From Aurantiacibacter aquimixticola (GTDB lineage: Bacteria; Pseudomonadota; Alphaproteobacteria; Sphingomonadales; Sphingomonadaceae), in assembly GCF_003605475.1 (NCBI RefSeq), contig NZ_RAHX01000001.1, positions 1,488,001 through 1,552,000 on the forward strand: a stretch of DNA of 64,000 nucleotides. The letters run 5' to 3'. Below the pieces are notes generated by a model. That model did no database searches and was not told the DNA's origin. It was given only the letters and a program-made list of their open reading frames with translations. Every line of letters starts with the position of its first letter. The stretch's first letter is position 1. The translations under genes and the position numbers were made by a program. Below, one piece after another: positions 26,415 to 35,770 of the stretch.

Positions 26415-27776
26415 ATGGACCGCATCCGCGCCTTCCTCTCCCGGATCCCGCCAATCCCGATCGTGCCGACACCGCTCACGCTGGTGCTGCTCGGCCTGCT
26501 GGCCCCCATCGCGGTGGTCGTGGCGGCGACAGCACCTGGTGCCTGGGTGGTGGCCCCGGCCGCCGGTTTCGCGCTGCTGCTGGTCATGTTGATCGACGGA
26601 TGGCTTGCAGGTTCGCTGGCGACGTTCGAATATCACATTCCCGGCGATGTCGAGGTGGGCCAGCCAGCCATGCTGCGGGTCGATGCGACGATCGAGCGCG
26701 ATGCGGATGCGGCGCTTCCGGAAGCTTCCATTGGCTTCGATCCGCGGCTGGGCGAAAGGGGCTTGATGGAGTTTCGCTTGCAACCCACTAGCGAAGCAGG
26801 CGGCTTCTCCGGCTTCGGAGAAGCGGTGCCGGTGCGGCGCGGCACGGGCGAGTTGCACGATCTGTGGCTACGCTGGCGGGGCCCGCTCGGCCTTGCCGTT
26901 CGTCAGATCCATCGCCACCTGGACGCGCAGCTGCGCGTCTGGCCGGACCTGTCACCAGTGCGCTCCCCGCAATTGCAAACTTTTTTGCGCGACAGCCAGT
27001 TCGGCCTCGTCGCCCGGCGTATCCGCGGCGAAGGCACTCAGTTCGAAGCGCTGAGCGAGTACGAGCCCGGCATGGACCGTCGCCGCATCGACTGGAAGGC
27101 GAGCGCGCGCCACACCGCGCTCTATGCGCGTGAAAACGAGAGCGAGCGTGACAATCAGATCGTCTTCGCTTTCGATTGCGGGCAAAGCATGTGTGAGCCG
27201 GTCGACGGCCTGCCGCGTATCGACCGCGCCGTCTCCGCCGCGCTTACGGCCGCCTATGTCGCGCTGAAGGGCGGAGACCGCGTCAGCCTGTTCGGTTTTG
27301 CCGATCACCCACAGGTGATGACGCCCTTCGTGTCCGATACACGCGCATTTCACCGTTTGCAGAGCGCAGCCGCAGAGCTCGACTACGTCGCGCGGGAACC
27401 CAATTTCACGCTAGCTCTCGCCACGCTGACTGCCCGGCTGAAACGGCGTTCGCTGATCGTGCTCTTCTCCGATTTCGCCGATCCGACTTCGGCCGAGCTG
27501 ATGGTCGAAAGCGTCGAGCGGCTGGTGCGCCACCATCTCGTGATTTTCGTTACCATGGTGGATGAGGAACTGGAGGAGATGACCGCCGGCGAGCCGGACA
27601 GCATGGGCGATATCGCCATTGCCGTGGGTGCCGATGCCCTCGCTCGCCAGCGCGCGCTCGTGCTGCAACGCCTGCGCCGCCTCGGCGTCGACGTCATCGA
27701 AGCGCCGCACGATCGGATCGGATACCAGTTGATCGACCTTTATCTCGAGACGAAGCGATCGGAGGCGATCGGCTGA
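26415..27776 (+). CDS. DUF58 (vWA-like) domain protein
   Basis: 453 residues. Two N-terminal transmembrane helices (about 20-65), then a beta-rich region, then the DUF58 signature FEALSEYEPGMDRRRIDWKASAR near 210-235. A vWA-like domain with FDCGQSM and LIVLFSDFADP completes it. It is the usual partner of MoxR. It lies 6 bp after moxR, and its stop overlaps the next start by 1 nt. Confidence 0.92.
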   Translation: MDRIRAFLSRIPPIPIVPTPLTLVLLGLLAPIAVVVAATAPGAWVVAPAAGFALLLVMLIDGWLAGSLATFEYHIPGDVEVGQPAMLRVDATIERDADAALPEASIGFDPRLGERGLMEFRLQPTSEAGGFSGFGEAVPVRRGTGELHDLWLRWRGPLGLAVRQIHRHLDAQLRVWPDLSPVRSPQLQTFLRDSQFGLVARRIRGEGTQFEALSEYEPGMDRRRIDWKASARHTALYARENESERDNQIVFAFDCGQSMCEPVDGLPRIDRAVSAALTAAYVALKGGDRVSLFGFADHPQVMTPFVSDTRAFHRLQSAAAELDYVAREPNFTLALATLTARLKRRSLIVLFSDFADPTSAELMVESVERLVRHHLVIFVTMVDEELEEMTAGEPDSMGDIAIAVGADALARQRALVLQRLRRLGVDVIEAPHDRIGYQLIDLYLETKRSEAIG

Positions 27777-28825
27777 TGGCTCTCCCATTCTTCAACTCCG
27801 CCGAGATCGAACCGCCTGCCGATATCGAAGCGGCATCCCTGCGATCAGACCGCTTCCGGCTCGAACGCGAAGTGGACTGGCAGCGGCTGGAAGCGATCGT
27901 CACCGCGCTCGAGAAAAACCGCCCCAAACGCATCAGCGACGACGATCTGCTCGAACTGCCGGTGCTTTATCGCAAGACCGCATCCAGCCTCGCCGTGGCG
28001 CGGGAAACGTCGCTCGATGCGGCGACGCTCGATTATCTCGAGGCGCTGGTGCGCCGTGCCTGGTTTCAGATTTACGGTCCGCGCATGGGCCTGTTCGGCT
28101 GGCTGCGACGCTTTTTCCTGGGCGGATGGAGCGCGTCGGTGCGCGCCATCTGGCTGGACATCTGCATCGCTTTTGCAGTGATGGCGGCCGGGACAGCGGT
28201 CGGCTGGCTGCTCGTCGCGCGCGATCAGGAGTGGTTCTACGCGCTCGTGCCCGGTGGAATGGCGGGCGGCCGCGTCCCCGGTGCCAGCCGCGAAGTGCTG
28301 GAAGAAACGCTGGCGACCACCGATGGCGCAGAAGGACTGACCGTCTTTGCCGCCGCACTGTTTTCCAACAACACAGGCGTGACGATACTCGCCTTTGCCC
28401 TCGGATTCGCCTTCGGCGTCCCGACGCTGCTCCTGCTGGTCTACAACACGGCGCTGCTGGGCGCGATGTTCTGGGTGTTCGCCGAGGCCGGGCTCGGCTG
28501 GGAATTCGGCGCGTGGCTCTCCGTCCACGGTACCACCGAATTGCTTGCCATTCTGCTCGGCGGGGCGGCGGGCGTGCATATCGGACGGCAGATGGTCTTC
28601 CCCGGAGAGCGGTCGATCCTCACCGCCATGCAGGAAGCCGGCGTGCGCGCGGCGCAGGTGCTGGCGGGCTGTACCATCATGCTGATCATCGCCGGATTGC
28701 TGGAAGGCTACGCCAGGCAACTGGTTGGCGACATGGGCAGCCGCTACGCCATCGGCGGGGCGATGCTGGCGATCTGGATCGGCTATTTCCTCGCCGTGCG
28801 ACGGACAGAGGAGCGCGCGCTGTGA
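27776..28825 (+). CDS. stage II sporulation protein M family membrane protein
   Basis: 349 residues. A soluble N-terminal part of about 120 residues is followed by a C-terminal domain of five or six transmembrane helices with FSNNTGVTILAFALGFAFGVPT and HGTTELLAILLGGAAG, the SpoIIM (DUF95) pattern. The organism is not a spore former; in Proteobacteria the family occurs in MoxR operons with unknown role. It is coupled upstream by TGATG and downstream by GTGA. Confidence 0.88.
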   Translation: MALPFFNSAEIEPPADIEAASLRSDRFRLEREVDWQRLEAIVTALEKNRPKRISDDDLLELPVLYRKTASSLAVARETSLDAATLDYLEALVRRAWFQIYGPRMGLFGWLRRFFLGGWSASVRAIWLDICIAFAVMAAGTAVGWLLVARDQEWFYALVPGGMAGGRVPGASREVLEETLATTDGAEGLTVFAAALFSNNTGVTILAFALGFAFGVPTLLLLVYNTALLGAMFWVFAEAGLGWEFGAWLSVHGTTELLAILLGGAAGVHIGRQMVFPGERSILTAMQEAGVRAAQVLAGCTIMLIIAGLLEGYARQLVGDMGSRYAIGGAMLAIWIGYFLAVRRTEERAL

Positions 28826-29706
28826 ACGCGATCACGCAGGCGATGCGGGATGAGGCCGGCAAGCGCGCACGCATGCTGGTGACGCCGGAAGGGTTGGCGC
28901 TGCCGCTGACCGTAGGCAGTCGCGGCAGCCGCGCGGGCGCGCTGCTGCTGGACCTGACTTTCATCTTTATCGGCGTCATCGTGTTCCTGGTGTCGCTGAC
29001 GGCCATCGGTATCGGCATCTTCACCTCCGGCATGGACGAATCCAATCCGGCGCTGGAATTGGTGATCGTCGCGATCATCATGCTCCTTTTCCTCGCCCGT
29101 TACGGTTACTTCATGTGGTTCGAGCTTGGCCCACGCGCGGCGACGCCGGGCAAGCGCTTGCTCGGCCTGCGGGTTGCGGCGCGCGATGGCGGTCGGCTGA
29201 CCGCGGAAATGGTCATTGCCCGCAATCTGATGCGCGATGTGGAGGTGTTCCTACCGCTCTTCTTCCTGCTCGGCGGCGGCCAGAATGAAGGCATTTTCGG
29301 CATTGCCCTGTTCGCCTGGCTGGCGGTGTTCGTGCTGTTCCCGTTCTTCAACCGCGACAATCTGCGCGCGGGAGACCTAGTTGCGGGCACCTGGGTGGTC
29401 GAAGCCAAATCCGCCAAGCTGCGCGATGCCATGTCCGTCGCCCCCGATCGCAGCACCGATTACCGCTTCGGGGAAGCTGAACTTTCAATCTATGGCGAGC
29501 ATGAGTTGCAGGTGCTGGAGCGCGTGCTGCGGCAGGATCAGCCCGACGCGATGCGTGACGTGGCCGACGCCATCACCCGAAAGATCGGCTGGCAGCTCGG
29601 CAACGGGGACGATCGCGAATTTCTCGGAGCTTTCTACGCGGCACTGCGCGGCCACCTTGAAAGCGGACTGCGTTTCGGAAAGCGCAAGCGGGACAAGCAT
29701 TCGTAA
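28822..29706 (+). CDS. RDD family membrane protein
   Basis: 294 residues. The N-terminal half is an RDD domain with an Arg and Asp-containing first helix (RAGALLLDLTFIFIGVIVFLV) and a second helix near 75-95 followed by TPGKRLLGLRV. The C-terminal third is soluble. The GTG start overlaps the SpoIIM-family stop. It is the last gene of the six-gene overlapping MoxR operon. RDD proteins are poorly characterised; some act in transport. Confidence 0.85.
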   Translation: MNAITQAMRDEAGKRARMLVTPEGLALPLTVGSRGSRAGALLLDLTFIFIGVIVFLVSLTAIGIGIFTSGMDESNPALELVIVAIIMLLFLARYGYFMWFELGPRAATPGKRLLGLRVAARDGGRLTAEMVIARNLMRDVEVFLPLFFLLGGGQNEGIFGIALFAWLAVFVLFPFFNRDNLRAGDLVAGTWVVEAKSAKLRDAMSVAPDRSTDYRFGEAELSIYGEHELQVLERVLRQDQPDAMRDVADAITRKIGWQLGNGDDREFLGAFYAALRGHLESGLRFGKRKRDKHS

Positions 29707-29790
29707 GATCAAAGGCTTGTGCACAGGCGGTTTCGCATTTCACTTGCGCCCATGCTAAGGCTTTCGCCAATATTAACGGGGAGAGCTTAC

Positions 29791-31038
29791 ATGTCTTTCG
29801 GAAACAGACGTTTCGATCCCGACCTGGCGATGCAGGTCGCCGAGAAAGTCGGGCTGGCGATCATCATACTCATCGTCACCTGGCTGCTTGCAAAAGCCGC
29901 GAAATGGGCTTTCGCAAAGCTTGTCGACAATGTGACCTTCCTCCAGCGCGCGACTTCGAGCGGCGAAAGCCTGGGCACTCAGCTGGGCAAGATCGTCTCC
30001 CTGCTCATCTGGCTTCTCGGCCTGCTGGCAGTGCTCCAGGTCTTCGATCTTGGCGGCGTCATGCAGCCTGTCACCACGCTGCTTGATTCCATCATGGAAT
30101 TCGTGCCGAACCTGATTGGCGCGGCGCTGATTTTCTTCATCGGCATCATGGTCGCCCGCATCGTGCGCGACCTGACAATCACGGCGTTGCAGACAGTCGA
30201 TTTCGATCGTTGGGCGAACAAGGGCGGTGTCGACAATGTCACCGGCAATACCACGATCAGCAAGACGATCGGCGTGATCGTCTATGTGCTGATCATCATT
30301 CCGGTGGCGATCATGGCGCTGGAAGCGCTCGAACTGGAGTCGATTTCGCAACCCGCCAGCGAAATGCTGCAGCTGATCTTCGATGCCATTCCGCGCATTA
30401 TCGGCGCGGCGATCCTGCTGGGTCTCGGCTATCTCATCAGCCGCTTCGTGGTCGATATCCTCAAGCAGCTCTTGAGCGGCTTCGGCGTCGACCGGTCGCT
30501 GGCAGAAAGTGGCATGCTGCCCGACGGGACGAAGGCATCCTCCATCATTGCACGCGTGGCGCAGGTGGCGATCATCCTGTTCTTCGCCATCGCCGCAACT
30601 CGCCTGCTGGCCTTTCCGGAACTGACCGCCATCCTCAACGAGGTGTTGGCGCTCGGTGGACGGGTCGTTTTCGGCGCGGTCGTGATCGGCTTCGGCTTTC
30701 TCCTCGCCAATCTTCTGGAGCGGGTGCTGTCCGGCACGAGCGGGGGCACGGCGGGCCAGATCGTGAAGTGGGCGACAATCGTTCTGTTCACCTTCATGGG
30801 CCTAAGCTTTACCGGCGTTGGCGATATCATCACCGAAACGGCCTTCACCGCACTGGTCGTCGGCTTCGCGGTTGCCGCCGCCCTGGCCTTCGGCCTCGGC
30901 GGGCGCGAATGGGCGGGCCGCAAGCTGGAGCAAATGGATCGGCGCATGGAAGATTATTCCGGCGGTTCGGCGATGACGTCCTCGGCCAGCGATCCCGCAC
31001 CGTCCGAGGATCCGGAAAACCTGCCGCCCGGCGCATGA
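29791..31038 (+). CDS. mechanosensitive channel-like protein with TM-helix repeats (CmpX-like)
   Basis: 415 residues. It has several repeated amphipathic/transmembrane segments of the conserved TM_helix type (IPRIIGAAILLGLGYLISRF and similar, repeated about every 80-100 residues). A last glycine-rich helix (AVAAALAFGLGGREWAG) resembles the pore helix of small-conductance MscS-like channels. The ATG at 29791 follows GGGGAGA and is preferred over an upstream in-frame ATG. The full MscS beta domain is not evident, so the channel role is inference. Confidence 0.8.
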   Translation: MSFGNRRFDPDLAMQVAEKVGLAIIILIVTWLLAKAAKWAFAKLVDNVTFLQRATSSGESLGTQLGKIVSLLIWLLGLLAVLQVFDLGGVMQPVTTLLDSIMEFVPNLIGAALIFFIGIMVARIVRDLTITALQTVDFDRWANKGGVDNVTGNTTISKTIGVIVYVLIIIPVAIMALEALELESISQPASEMLQLIFDAIPRIIGAAILLGLGYLISRFVVDILKQLLSGFGVDRSLAESGMLPDGTKASSIIARVAQVAIILFFAIAATRLLAFPELTAILNEVLALGGRVVFGAVVIGFGFLLANLLERVLSGTSGGTAGQIVKWATIVLFTFMGLSFTGVGDIITETAFTALVVGFAVAAALAFGLGGREWAGRKLEQMDRRMEDYSGGSAMTSSASDPAPSEDPENLPPGA

Positions 31039-31080
31039 CACTTGGCGCTTGAGCGCGGACGCGATACGGGGCGCAGGGTT

Positions 31081-31599
31081 ATGATCCTGCGCCCTGCTTC
31101 TTTATCCGATGCCGAGCCGCTCGCCCAACTCGGCCGCACAAGCTTCTGCGCGGCATTCCAGCATCTCTATCGGCCAGAGGATCTCAAGAGCTTCCTGACC
31201 GAGGTTTACTCGGTCGAGGCGGTGAGAACGGAAATTGCCGATCCCAAGATCACCCACAGGCTCGCGCAGGATCGGGAAGGCAGCCCGCTCGCAGGCTTCG
31301 TAAAAATGCGCGCACCCAGCTGGTATGCCGAGCATTCAGATGCCGCTCGCCCAATCTCGCTCGGCCAGCTTTACACCGACCCGCAGCGGACCGGCGAAGG
31401 CATCGGCGCGGCGTTGATCGACTGGGCGATCGATTATTCGCGAAGCGAAGGGCACGATGCCGTCCAGCTGTCGGTGTGGAGCCAGAATTACGGCGCGCAA
31501 CGCTTCTACCAGCGCTACGGCTTTGCGAAGATCGCCGACATCCATTTTCTGGTCGGTAAGCAGGTCGACGACGAGTTTCTCTTTGAATTGCGGTTCTGA
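31081..31599 (+). CDS. GNAT family N-acetyltransferase
   Basis: 172 residues of the GNAT fold. The acetyl-CoA site is in LYTDPQRTGEGIGAALIDWAI, followed by the conserved LSVWSQNYGAQRFYQRYGF segment. The start is the ATG at 31081 with AGGG 5 nt upstream. The substrate cannot be predicted. Confidence 0.88.
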   Translation: MILRPASLSDAEPLAQLGRTSFCAAFQHLYRPEDLKSFLTEVYSVEAVRTEIADPKITHRLAQDREGSPLAGFVKMRAPSWYAEHSDAARPISLGQLYTDPQRTGEGIGAALIDWAIDYSRSEGHDAVQLSVWSQNYGAQRFYQRYGFAKIADIHFLVGKQVDDEFLFELRF

Positions 31600-31646
31600 G
31601 GCAGGGTTAAGCACACCTTAGGCCTTTTCCGGCATTCACTGCCGCG

Positions 31647-32897
31647 ATGGGACACGCCGCACAAATCCTGCCCGAATTCGAGGCACCCGCCCCGCCGCTC
31701 GCAGACGAGCTGGTGAACGACCCTGCAATCGAGCGCATTCTCGGCAGCGTGCGGGGGCATCTCGGCGTCGAAATTGCCTTTGTGGCACGTTATATCGAAG
31801 GCGAGCAGCGCGAGCTGACGCATGTCAGTACCGATCTCGACCTGCCGATGGGGCCGGGTTACCGCAATCCGCGTGACGAGGGCTATTGCTGGCACATCCT
31901 AAATGGTCGCCTGCCCGAGCTGATCCAAGATGCAGCCGATCACCCGCTGACGGAAACGATGGAGATTACCCACTTCCTGCCCGTCGGCTGCCATATCAAC
32001 ACGCCGCTCCGCCTGTCCGACGGAACGGTATGGGGCAGTTTTTGTGCATTGGGCCGCAATCCCGATCGCACGATGAACGAACGCGATCTCGACATCCTCA
32101 AAAGCTTTGCGAGCCTTGCGGCGGAGCGGATCGAGTCTTCGCTCGAACACGATGTGCTTACCTATGAAGCGCGCAAGCGTGTCGAGTCGATGCTCGACGG
32201 CCATGGCGTCTCGACCTTTCAGCAGCCGATCGTCTCGCTGGGAAGCGGCGATCCTGTCGGCGTCGAATGCCTGTCGCGCTTTCCGGACCTGACCAAGCGC
32301 GGCCCGGAAGCCTGGTTCGAGGATGCCGAGCTGGTCGGCCTCGGCAAGGAACTCGAAATGACTGCCGTGCGCTGCGCGCTCGATACGCTCGGCCATATTC
32401 CGGACGGCCTGTACGCTACGATCAATGTTTCGCCGCAGACCGTCGCCACCGGGGCGCTGCGCGAGCTTCTGGAAAGCGTCGAGCCCGGCAACATCGTCGT
32501 CGAGATAACCGAACACTGCCAGGTCGACGATTTCGACGAACTGGCGCGGGAAATCGCAGCACTGAAGGCCCATGCGAAAATCGCCATCGACGATGTCGGC
32601 ACCGGCTATGCCGGCCTGCGCCACATCGTCGATCTGCAACCCGACATCCTGAAAATGGACATGGTGCTCACGCGCGGGATCGAAGCCGATCCGGCGCGCA
32701 AGGCGATGACGGCGGCGCTGGTCCAGCTGGCACACGAAATCGGCTGTACGCTCGTTGCCGAGGGGATCGAGACCGAGCACGAAGCGCGCGTGATGCGCAA
32801 ACTCGGCGTCGATTGCGGTCAAGGCTATCTGTTCTCGCGCCCGCTACCGGTGGTCGCGGCACAGCAATATCTCATGGAACACGCCGCGAAGGGCTGA
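31647..32897 (+). CDS. GAF-EAL cyclic-di-GMP phosphodiesterase
   Basis: 416 residues. An N-terminal GAF sensor domain (about 20-165) precedes an EAL domain. The EAL tripeptide is Glu-Cys-Leu (VGVECLSRF). The other catalytic and metal-binding positions are present: INVSP, EITEH, IDDVGTG, LKMD, AEGIE and GQGYLF. It should therefore be able to hydrolyse c-di-GMP, though activity is not certain. It is cytoplasmic, with no GGDEF domain, and convergent with the CPA2 antiporter gene. Confidence 0.9.
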   Translation: MGHAAQILPEFEAPAPPLADELVNDPAIERILGSVRGHLGVEIAFVARYIEGEQRELTHVSTDLDLPMGPGYRNPRDEGYCWHILNGRLPELIQDAADHPLTETMEITHFLPVGCHINTPLRLSDGTVWGSFCALGRNPDRTMNERDLDILKSFASLAAERIESSLEHDVLTYEARKRVESMLDGHGVSTFQQPIVSLGSGDPVGVECLSRFPDLTKRGPEAWFEDAELVGLGKELEMTAVRCALDTLGHIPDGLYATINVSPQTVATGALRELLESVEPGNIVVEITEHCQVDDFDELAREIAALKAHAKIAIDDVGTGYAGLRHIVDLQPDILKMDMVLTRGIEADPARKAMTAALVQLAHEIGCTLVAEGIETEHEARVMRKLGVDCGQGYLFSRPLPVVAAQQYLMEHAAKG

Positions 32898-32906
32898 CCG
32901 CGCCCG

Positions 32907-34664
32907 TCAGGTTTCGCCGCGCAGTTTCTGTTGCCGTTCGCGGGTCATTTCCTTCGCGGCGTAGATATCGCCCTTGTCGATCTGCACATCGAGCCGATCC
33001 TTGTCGTGCTCTCGGTAATCGCGCTCGGCCTTGTCGATCTCTTCCTGACTGACGCCGATTTTCTCCAGCGCCATGCGGCCCATCGCCACAGCCGATTCGT
33101 AAAGTTCGCGGACAACATATTCGACCGGGCTTTTCGCCAGTTCGATGACCGAGCGCCTGTCGAAACCGCGCACGTAGATCGCGGCATCGGGGAACGCCTC
33201 ATGGATGTTCTCGATCAGCTCGGCGTCCGGCACTTCGTCGGCGCAGAACATTATCAACTGCGACTGGTCCGCCCCGGCCTGGCGTAGCATGTCCATGCGC
33301 GTGCCGTCGCCGAAATAGACCTTGCTGCCGAACTCCTCCGCAATGTCGATCTGTTCGGCCTTCTTGTCGACCACGGTGACGGAGACGCCGCCATTCATCA
33401 GCGTTTGCGCGACGCCCTGTCCGAACCTGCCATAGCCGATGACGATGGCGGCCGCGCCTTCGTTCTGCGGTTCCTCGCGGGTCTCGTCCTCATCCTTGGG
33501 TTCCTGCCGGATGCGGCGTGTGGCGATCATCAGGAAGGGCGTCGCCGCCATAGACAGCGTCACGATTGCGCCGAAAATACTCGCCGTTTCCTGCTCTATC
33601 AGCAGCGCCTGCTGCGCGGTGGTGTAAAGCACGAAGGCGAACTCGCCGCCCTGGCTCAGCAGCAGGCCGAGCGCGAGTGCAGCGCGCCAGCGCATCTTGC
33701 TGAGCAGGCCGAGGCCGAAGATCAGCGCCGTCTTCACGACGATCAGCAGGATGGCGAAGCCGATCACGAAAAGCGGATTGGCCGCGACTGCACCGAGATC
33801 GAGCATCATGCCCACGGCGATGAAGAACAGGCCGAGCAGGATCGAACGGAATGGCTCGATATCCGCCTCGAGCTCGTGGCGATAAGGCGTGTCGGCCAGC
33901 ATAACGCCGGCAATGAATGCGCCCAGCGCCGCCGACAGGCCGAGCGCCTGCATCAGTGTCGCACTGGCCAGCACCGTGAACAGCGCGGCGACGACGAACA
34001 GCTCGCGTTCGCCAAGGCCGCCGATCAAACGGAAGAGCGGTCTGATGATAACGCGCCCTGCCACAATCAGTCCGAGGATCGCGCCAACCGTCATCAACGC
34101 CAGCATCCAGCCGCCCGGCCCCTCCTCGGCGGCGGGATCGCGGCTCATCGCGGTCACGATCGTGATCAACGGAATGATCGAAAGATCCTGGAAAAGCAGG
34201 ATGCCGAAGGCCTTTTCGCCGAACGGCGTGCGCAGACGGCCCGCCGTTTGCAACATCGGCAGCACCTGCGCGGTGGAAGACAGGCCGAGCGGCAGTCCGA
34301 TCGCCAGCGCCGCCTCCAGCGTATAGCCGGCCAGCGCCAGCACCGTTGCCGTCACCGCCAGGCCGCAGGCAACCACCTGCGTCAGGCCAAGGCCGAATAT
34401 CAGGTGCTTCATTCGCCACAGTCGCGCCGGGCTCAGCTCCAGTCCGACGACGAAGAGCAGCATGACGATGCCGAGTTCGGCGACGACCGCCATCTCCTCC
34501 GCCCCGCCGACCAGCCCGAAGACTTCCGGGCCGAGCAGCGCGCCGGCGACAAGGTAGCCGAGCGTCGCGCCCAGCCCCGCGCGCCTGAAGGTAAGCACGG
34601 CGACAAGCGCGAAGCCGAGCATCAGCAATGCATCGCGCAGCATCAATCCGCCGTGATGTTCCAT
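32907..34664 (-). CDS. CPA2 family K+/H+ antiporter with RCK domain (KefB/KefC-like)
   Basis: 585 residues. About 12 transmembrane helices (residues 5-380) form a CPA2 exchanger domain. A cytoplasmic TrkA-N Rossmann domain follows (VIGYGRFGQGVAQTL, YFGDGTRMDMLRQAG) with a charged tail. It would export K+ in exchange for protons, gated by nucleotide. The start MEHHGG at 34664 has GGGGA upstream; the longer frame is rejected. It lies 25 bp downstream of the ZntB-like gene. Confidence 0.92.
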   Translation of the reverse strand: MEHHGGLMLRDALLMLGFALVAVLTFRRAGLGATLGYLVAGALLGPEVFGLVGGAEEMAVVAELGIVMLLFVVGLELSPARLWRMKHLIFGLGLTQVVACGLAVTATVLALAGYTLEAALAIGLPLGLSSTAQVLPMLQTAGRLRTPFGEKAFGILLFQDLSIIPLITIVTAMSRDPAAEEGPGGWMLALMTVGAILGLIVAGRVIIRPLFRLIGGLGERELFVVAALFTVLASATLMQALGLSAALGAFIAGVMLADTPYRHELEADIEPFRSILLGLFFIAVGMMLDLGAVAANPLFVIGFAILLIVVKTALIFGLGLLSKMRWRAALALGLLLSQGGEFAFVLYTTAQQALLIEQETASIFGAIVTLSMAATPFLMIATRRIRQEPKDEDETREEPQNEGAAAIVIGYGRFGQGVAQTLMNGGVSVTVVDKKAEQIDIAEEFGSKVYFGDGTRMDMLRQAGADQSQLIMFCADEVPDAELIENIHEAFPDAAIYVRGFDRRSVIELAKSPVEYVVRELYESAVAMGRMALEKIGVSQEEIDKAERDYREHDKDRLDVQIDKGDIYAAKEMTRERQQKLRGET

Positions 34665-34689
34665 TATTTCAGTCCCCGTTCGCGGCCGG

Positions 34690-35697
34690 TCAGAGCCATT
34701 TCCATTTCCAGAACAGCACCAGCTGCAAGAGCAGGATCGCGCAGCACAGGCCGACCACGATCCAGAAGCCGTCATTGTCGTTCACACCCGGCATGCCGCC
34801 CACATTGATGCCCATCAACCCGGTCAGAAAGCCCAGCGGAAGGAAAATCGCAGCGACGATCGTGAGCAAGTAATTGGTCCGTTCAGACCGTGCCACCGCG
34901 CGGGCGCGAATATCGTCCTGCAGCACCAGCGCGCTCTCCTTCGAGATATTGATGTCCTCGAGGAAACGCCGGAGCCGGTCGATGCTTTCCGCAATCTCGC
35001 GGCGGTCCTCTTCCTCGAACCAGGCGAGCGGCAGGCGCGAAATCGTCTCCAGAGCCTCGTGCTGCGGGGCCATGTGACGCTGCAGCGCCAGGCAATTGCG
35101 GCGGATGGTCGCGATGCGCTGGAGGAAGTCTTCCGTGTCCTGGTCGCTGTCGACCTCTTCCATCTCGTCGATCGTGGTGTTCATGTCGACGATGGATGTG
35201 TTCATGCGGTTGATCAGCGTCTCGATCATGTCGGTGACGATCCGCCCGGCATCCATCGGCCCGGTCCCGGCGTCGATCTCGGCCAGCACGTCGCGCGGGC
35301 TTTGCAGACGCTGACGTCGCAGCGTGAAGATGCGCTTCCCGTCGCTCCACAGCTGCATGGCGACCATGTCTTCCGGCTCCGCGCCGGGATTGAAGTTGAT
35401 GCCGCGCAGGGTCGACACAAGCGTGTCCCCTTCCCGCAGCGCGCGCGGGCGCGTTTCGTCGCTGACCAGCAACTCGGCGGTAGGCTCCGGAATGCCCAGT
35501 CCTTCCAGCCATTGCTGCACACCCGGCGTCGAGCGGCAGATATGCAGCCAAAGCACTTCGCCGGTCGCGCCGGGTTGCCAGTCGCGCGCCTCGGCCCAAT
35601 CAATCCGCCTGCCGCCGCCCTTGCCATCCAGCACCCGGCCGAACAGCAATGGGCCGTCGAGTTCGCTGTCGTCGGTGTGAAGCTGCGAATGGCTCAT
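34690..35697 (-). CDS. CorA/ZntB family divalent cation transporter
   Basis: 335 residues. A large cytoplasmic N-terminal funnel domain with a long helical stalk precedes two C-terminal transmembrane helices. The pore signature is MGINVGGMPG, the GIN type seen in ZntB-like proteins rather than the GMN of CorA. It probably moves Zn2+ or another divalent metal. It is upstream of and cotranscribed with the antiporter. Confidence 0.9.
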   Translation of the reverse strand: MSHSQLHTDDSELDGPLLFGRVLDGKGGGRRIDWAEARDWQPGATGEVLWLHICRSTPGVQQWLEGLGIPEPTAELLVSDETRPRALREGDTLVSTLRGINFNPGAEPEDMVAMQLWSDGKRIFTLRRQRLQSPRDVLAEIDAGTGPMDAGRIVTDMIETLINRMNTSIVDMNTTIDEMEEVDSDQDTEDFLQRIATIRRNCLALQRHMAPQHEALETISRLPLAWFEEEDRREIAESIDRLRRFLEDINISKESALVLQDDIRARAVARSERTNYLLTIVAAIFLPLGFLTGLMGINVGGMPGVNDNDGFWIVVGLCCAILLLQLVLFWKWKWL

Positions 35698-35770
35698 GCG
35701 CGCACAGGTCTAGCGGTTTGCGCCGCGCCTGTCATTGCCCCTTCACATGCCAGCGTCTATATCGCCCGGC

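Noticed and set aside
28126..28821. Long extension upstream of the RDD gene
   Set aside because: It overlaps the SpoIIM-family gene in another frame and lacks hydrophobic or domain features. The GTG at 28822 fits operon coupling.
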